NCBI RefSeq assembly: GCF_030936135.1
Contig: NC_082604.1
Span: forward strand, 7,013,001 to 7,077,000
DNA length: 64,000 nt
Origin: Gavia stellata
Lineage: Eukaryota > Chordata > Aves > Gaviiformes > Gaviidae
Reading direction: 5' to 3'
Shown here: one piece after another, positions 59,401-64,000 of the stretch
Layout: each line of letters starts with the position of its first letter
Numbering within the stretch: the first letter of the stretch is position 1
Notes under the pieces: model-generated
Databases searched by the model: none
Told to the model about the DNA's origin: nothing
What the model saw: the letters and a program-made list of their open reading frames with translations, nothing else
Program-made: the position numbers and the translations under genes

Positions 59401-60995
59401 AGAGTTTCCACATATCTTCTGGATGATTGCTTTGTGAAGTGGTAAAAGTTCTCATTTGTATGCCAAATAACTAGCAGGGATTTAATCGTATCATGCAATT
59501 TTAGGGAAAATTGAAAATTAACATCTACAATGAATGCATTCTCCCTGTGCAATTAGACAATAATTAAATGCTTGGTAGTAGCAAAACACCAGGAAAAAAT
59601 GTTGAAAAACAAACAATAATCCAAGAAGTGACTTGTCTAACTGTACAGCTTCACCAAGAACAACATTGCGAGCTTGATTTTTTTTTTGTGGCAAGAGACA
59701 GAACAATTAACAGAATACCTTCACTAGGACACTTTCTAGGAAGGGGAGGGGGAAAAAAGAAAAAGATGGCATTATTCTCTGACTTCACTATAAGAAAAAA
59801 GTAACACAAGATGCTTAATAATTTCCTGCAAGACTTTTTGAATAAACAAACAAAACTTTTTTTATCGATTCCTCTTCTTACCACAAATCATCATAAACAA
59901 GTTTTGTTCTTTTTCTTAACAAGGAATGAGGTGTAATTCAGAATTTTCTATTTATGTCAATAAAATTATCAACAGTATCTAGAATATCACAAGCACTTCC
60001 ATAAAAATCTGAATTTCACAGCATTCAGTTCACAATTTTTTGATAAGGATTCACCTTTCAGTTCAAGAGAATCCTGAACACAGGACTGTTATTTAAATAA
60101 AAGTTATTAATATCTTTACAAAGGTGATCCTAATTAACCACTGCTTACAGCTGCCAATTTACAACAGAGGAACTGATCAAGACATAGCCTTGGTTCAGAG
60201 CCATCCAAGTGCCACCCTGAATTTATAGCAGCACCTATACAGGAAGAGGTCAGCATAAGCACCAGGCCAGGGCCCTTGCATCCATAGTAAGGATGCTTCC
60301 AACCAGATGGTTTCCTCAGTGAAGAAACTCAAACTGGAATATAGTAAGTATGGTTTCAGGCTAAAAACCTTTTAGCTTCAGATAAGGTTTATACCCAAAA
60401 ATACCAGTTTATACCCAAAAAATAGTTCTGAATAAGTATATATATGACTGAAATCACAGTTCTAAGAAAACAAACACAGAACAATGTATTTTCTGCATAA
60501 GCTCTAAGGGGGCGGAAGGGGAAGCACCTTTCTACTAACATGAATCATAACAATTATACACGTTTCTTACCTGTTTTTTCTATGAAAAGTTGGTAAAAGT
60601 GTTTATCAAGCTCCCTCCCAGCTAGCATCAAAAGCATGAAGTGCCTAGGTCCAGAGTCTCCCACATGCATTTAATTCTTGTCTCATCTTCTTCTATGGGA
60701 AATCTTTGACCATTACAGAGTCCGGACACCTCTATAACTATAAAATATAAAAGAAATACCTGGGCCCCCCAACAGTGTCCTCTTCAAACAGATACCAGAG
60801 AGATGCTCACAGTTATGCCATGCCTATGCAGACAAATGTTGGTTAAACATGAAACTGTCATCCAGCAGAGGAATCAGATACAAATTTGCATTTTAAATAC
60901 TTTTGGTCTAAAATGAGGTCTTAGAGTTTTAAAATAACAGAATCTTCTACACTACATAAAATAACCCTTCTGATTCACTATTGGTATGGTATCAT

Positions 60996-61024
60996 ACTAT
61001 GTACATGCATAGTATGTACATAGT
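60996..61024. repeat. Inverted repeat, 11-bp arms with 7-base spacer
   Basis: ACTATGTACAT (60996-61006) and ATGTACATAGT (61014-61024) are exact reverse complements separated by GCATAGT. This forms a potential hairpin in AT-rich sequence. No function is evident. Confidence 0.85.
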
Positions 61025-61231
61025 CCGCATGGGCTGACACAGCCACTAAGAATGAAGGGCCAACCTCTCCGATAGATAATAGAGCAAAATGCCTGATGTA
61101 GTCAACAGGAGCTCCAAGTGCTTAAGAAGTTTGGATAGAATACCATTTTTAACACCTGATCTAAACTCAACTACATCACTGTAGGCTTGGTATAAGCATT
61201 AAAGAGTTTACCAGACAGTTACAAAATTTCA

Positions 61232-61450
61232 ATTCACAGAATCATAAAATGGTTGAGGTCAAAAGGGACCTCTGGAGGTCATATTGTCCAGCTCCCAACT
61301 CCCTGTTCAGGCAGAGTTACCTAGAGCTGGCTGCCCAAGACCACCTCCAGATGACTTTTGAATATCTCCAAGGATGGAGATTCCACAGCCTCTCTGGGCA
61401 ATCTGTTCCAGTGCTCACTCGCCCTCACAGTAAAAATGTCTCCTTACATA
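61232..61450 (-). mobile_element. CR1 3' fragment, reverse orientation
   Basis: The run TCACAGAATCATAAAATGG followed by AAGGGACCTCTGGAGGTC and CCACAGCCTCTCTGGGCAA is the reverse complement of a CR1 3' end. The CR1 terminus is at 61232 and the copy fades out at about 61450. It has the same orientation as PER2. Confidence 0.85.
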
Positions 61451-63973
61451 CAGAAGTCCATACTAACAAAGTCCATCAACACTATTATTCTTCCTAATAA
61501 AAACAGTTTCCCCAAGAAAGACACTGGGAATTTCAGCAGGAAAAGAAAATCTGAAAGCTCTTCTATTAAAGCTAGGAAACTAAGTCTGTTGCTGTATGCC
61601 GCTGCCATGTAATACAAAAAAATAGTAGAATAAAAATCAGAAGTTCAGAGGATCGACATTTGCGTGGCAAACAATTACATCACTTCAAGTGCTTCATTTG
61701 AATATGCAGAAGGAATGTTTGGAACAAAAGTTTGGAACAGTGTTCAAGTCCCAAGCTCACCATTTTGGAAGACAGCCCATGTTAACATGCTTCAATTTAA
61801 AATGCTGCACGTCTACCAACTGCTAAAAGTATATTTGTGTTGGCCAGGCTTAGGGAAGAATTTATTCACAACATTCCATTCTGCATAACGTTGCAAAGCC
61901 GCTACGAGTTCTACAAGTCTCAGATTATGATACAAATCTGTGTACATGGGTTCTTTAACATTTTGCCTCTGTCTTTATCACAAATTGTTAAATCAGGACT
62001 TAGATTATAAGCTCTCTATCTCTGACCACAAGAATTGTTAGAAATTGCCGTATCTAGAGCTACTTGCAGATTTCACAATTTTTAGCTTGGACACTGAAAA
62101 TGCAGAATGTCTTTCAGCACTAGTTAAATCCTGGTTTAAAGACAGCTCTTCCAATTCCCTCACACTAACTCATCTCCCTGTAATCTATATTTCCTTAATG
62201 GAGTTAAGTTTCTACCTTCACTAATCAACATCTACAAGAAATTACTCACAAGGTCTTGCCTGACTATTTATGAAGTGGCATAGCACTTCTCTAGGACCTC
62301 CATCATGACATTTTCGTAGATAAAAAAGTAAAAAAGGTTCAACAAAGTCTAGGTTTGAAGAAGATACTTGCAGTAACAGCATGTACTATTTTAATTGGGT
62401 ATCACTGGCTTCATCTACTTAATGCATTTAGGAAGACATTAAGAAAAAACAGTCCTTGTAAACTACTTAGTTCTCACGATAAGCCTTTCTACAATTTAAC
62501 TGAAAGCTAAGACAAATCTACACTAAAAGGATTTTTATCTGGAACTAAATACAAGTCATTCAAAGGAGGTATTTGATCAGTTTAGTAGAATTGGAGGCAG
62601 TTAAATCTAATCCTCTGGTTTTCTATTATTCGTCAGAGGAAACGTACAGGTGACTGAGTATGCCCAAATCCCAAAGAACTAAAAGAGTTCATCCATATAC
62701 TGCCTCTTAAGAAGGTATTTTCCACAGAAGAAAGTCTAATTTGATCAGTATATGAAGAATGTAAAACTTCGACAACATTTCCTTCAATACTGAGATATAC
62801 CTATTCTAAGCACAGAAGACTTCAAGTATTAGAAAAGAATGAACAACCTGCTTTAGGGAACACACCTGTATTACAAGATCCCAACCAAATTCACTTTCTG
62901 TAGAGAATTGAAGTCACACCTGCAGCATTGAAAAGAGAATATTGTCAGCTTTAAGAACCTACTCAGATCACATTTTGTAGCCATAGAAAAACAGGGTTTT
63001 TTTTTCAATCATTTAGACTAATCAGACACTATAGTATTAATGCTCAAAATCGCAGTTACAATTTCATCTATATTGCAATATTACAGCACTACCTACAACT
63101 GCTATCCTTCCCTTTTCTGTATAGGCCAATATTATCCCATCATCAGATCACATAACAAAACCCCTTGGATAAATTTTCTTTGCATCACAGATGACATCCC
63201 TCCACCATTCGCCTTTAAATGCTCAGCTGTCTCCTATTTTCGCTGCAATAACCATCAACTTTTCTTAATTTTCAAAATATTTCCATAATTCTGACCATCT
63301 ATTCTGCCGTCTTAACCTACCACACATCCCATCTGAGTTGTAATAAGCTTTTTCTGTCATCAGCTTCTCGCACATCAAACATAAAAACATGCGTAAGTCA
63401 GTATCTCTGATGCCATGTGTTCAACTTCTCAAACAGAGATTAGAATAGTATCAGCCTGTTAGAAAGTAGAGCACAACTGACAAAAAAATACTGTTGGAAG
63501 CTATGACCTGCTTTTTAAATCAAAGCTTAGAAGGATAACATTTTCCTTTCTGCTCCTGAGCTATCATCCTGACTATCTGAGTAACACTAGCTACTTTATT
63601 TTCTGGACCCCTGAATTTTCCTCATCATTAAGATTTTTTAAAACACCTGCAAGTGCAATCAAAAGACTGGAAGTTTATTAATAAACTTCTGCACAGCAAA
63701 CAATGCAGATGTAGCACTTGATACTGGACTCTACACTAAATTTCAGTTTCCTAAAAATTTAGAGAAGCCACATCATTTCCACGTGCTTCATGATTCGTAC
63801 AACAGGTCTTAAAAAAATTTAATGCCCTGAATATCTTTTTATTTTTCAGCATTCTGACATTACAGCTCAAAGTAAGCATACAAAGCAGCAACAACAAAAA
63901 AAATCAGTTCAGACTCACTGAGAAAGAACTGATACTATAAATCACTTCCTCGGGGACAGCATAAGACACTCAC

Positions 63974-64000
63974 CTTAATGAACGTACTAATCACGATCTT
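63974..64000 (-). other. Possible exon end with strong splice donor at window edge
   Basis: On the - strand, CATTAAG|GTGAGTGT is a near-consensus donor (GT at 63973-63972). The visible 27 bases contain no ATG. If real, this could be an upstream PER2 5' UTR exon or the end of an exon of a neighbouring gene. It rests on one motif only. Confidence 0.3.

Larger units (their letters stand above)
53913..64000 (-). other. PER2: Probable 5' intron of PER2 (upstream of the start-codon exon)
   Basis: No coding exon or CpG-island promoter appears in these 10 kb, although the acceptor at 53913-53914 requires an exon upstream. The region is AT-rich, with a GTTT-rich low-complexity tract (54330-54421), a more complex segment (55850-56480) and a CR1 fragment (61232-61450). 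A donor-like site lies at the right edge. The PER2 first exon and promoter probably lie beyond the window. Confidence 0.65.

Noticed and set aside
12902-63786. Scattered CACGTG hexamers (e.g. 12902, 16874, 20594, 63782) as circadian E-boxes
   Set aside because: The number is about what chance allows in this length and none is near a promoter or paired with a second E-box.
1-64000. CRISPR array, operon, phage or bacterial system
   Set aside because: The sequence is vertebrate; no regularly spaced direct repeats or bacterial-type gene organisation exist.

Overview
The window is vertebrate nuclear DNA, almost certainly from a bird. It has spliced genes with GT-AG introns, an AT-rich intronic background, CR1-type LINEs (one with a recognisable reverse transcriptase) and few interspersed repeats overall. 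I cannot name the species. No bacterial, plasmid or phage features are present.

Two protein-coding genes are supported by complete, phase-consistent exon chains. HES6 lies on the + strand (ATG at 2885, TAA at 3818-3820, four coding exons, 228 aa) inside a strong CpG island with a compact promoter at about 2700-2820 and a poly(A) signal at 4570-4575. PER2, a core circadian clock repressor, lies on the - strand (ATG at 53809-53811, TAG at 21499-21501). I resolved 22 coding exons totalling 4044 nt, which predicts 1347 aa. Its start codon sits in an exon with 101 nt of 5' UTR and a good acceptor at 53913-53914. The transcript therefore begins in at least one further exon upstream, and the promoter is probably beyond the right edge.

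Layout: 1-1800 is the upstream flank of HES6, with a CpG-containing stretch at about 1140-1450. 1840-3960 is the CpG island with the HES6 promoter and body. 3821-4600 is the HES6 3' UTR. 4600-19190 is a non-coding interval with simple repeats, including a 20-base C tract. About 19190-21498 is the PER2 3' UTR. 21499-53912 holds the PER2 exons and introns. 53913-64000 is interpreted as the first part of a PER2 intron lying 5' of the coding region.

The mobile elements all lie in non-coding DNA. They are a 5'-truncated CR1 with a broken reverse transcriptase (24228-25664), an 811-bp solo LTR with TG/CA ends and a 5-bp target duplication CATTA (38225-39035), and three decayed CR1 pieces (40274-40693, 46215-46290, 61232-61450).

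HES6 is a bHLH-Orange protein with a WRPW tail, linked in other vertebrates to Notch and neurogenic control. PER2 is the CRY- and CK1-binding clock repressor. Their adjacency is a conserved vertebrate linkage. Here the genes are convergent, whereas I recall human and mouse having them in tandem, which makes gene order the main comparative point. I found no undescribed multi-gene system. The most useful leads are the orientation difference, two upstream ORFs in the PER2 leader, the solo LTR, a tandem splice acceptor in HES6, and an unexplained complex segment at 55850-56480.
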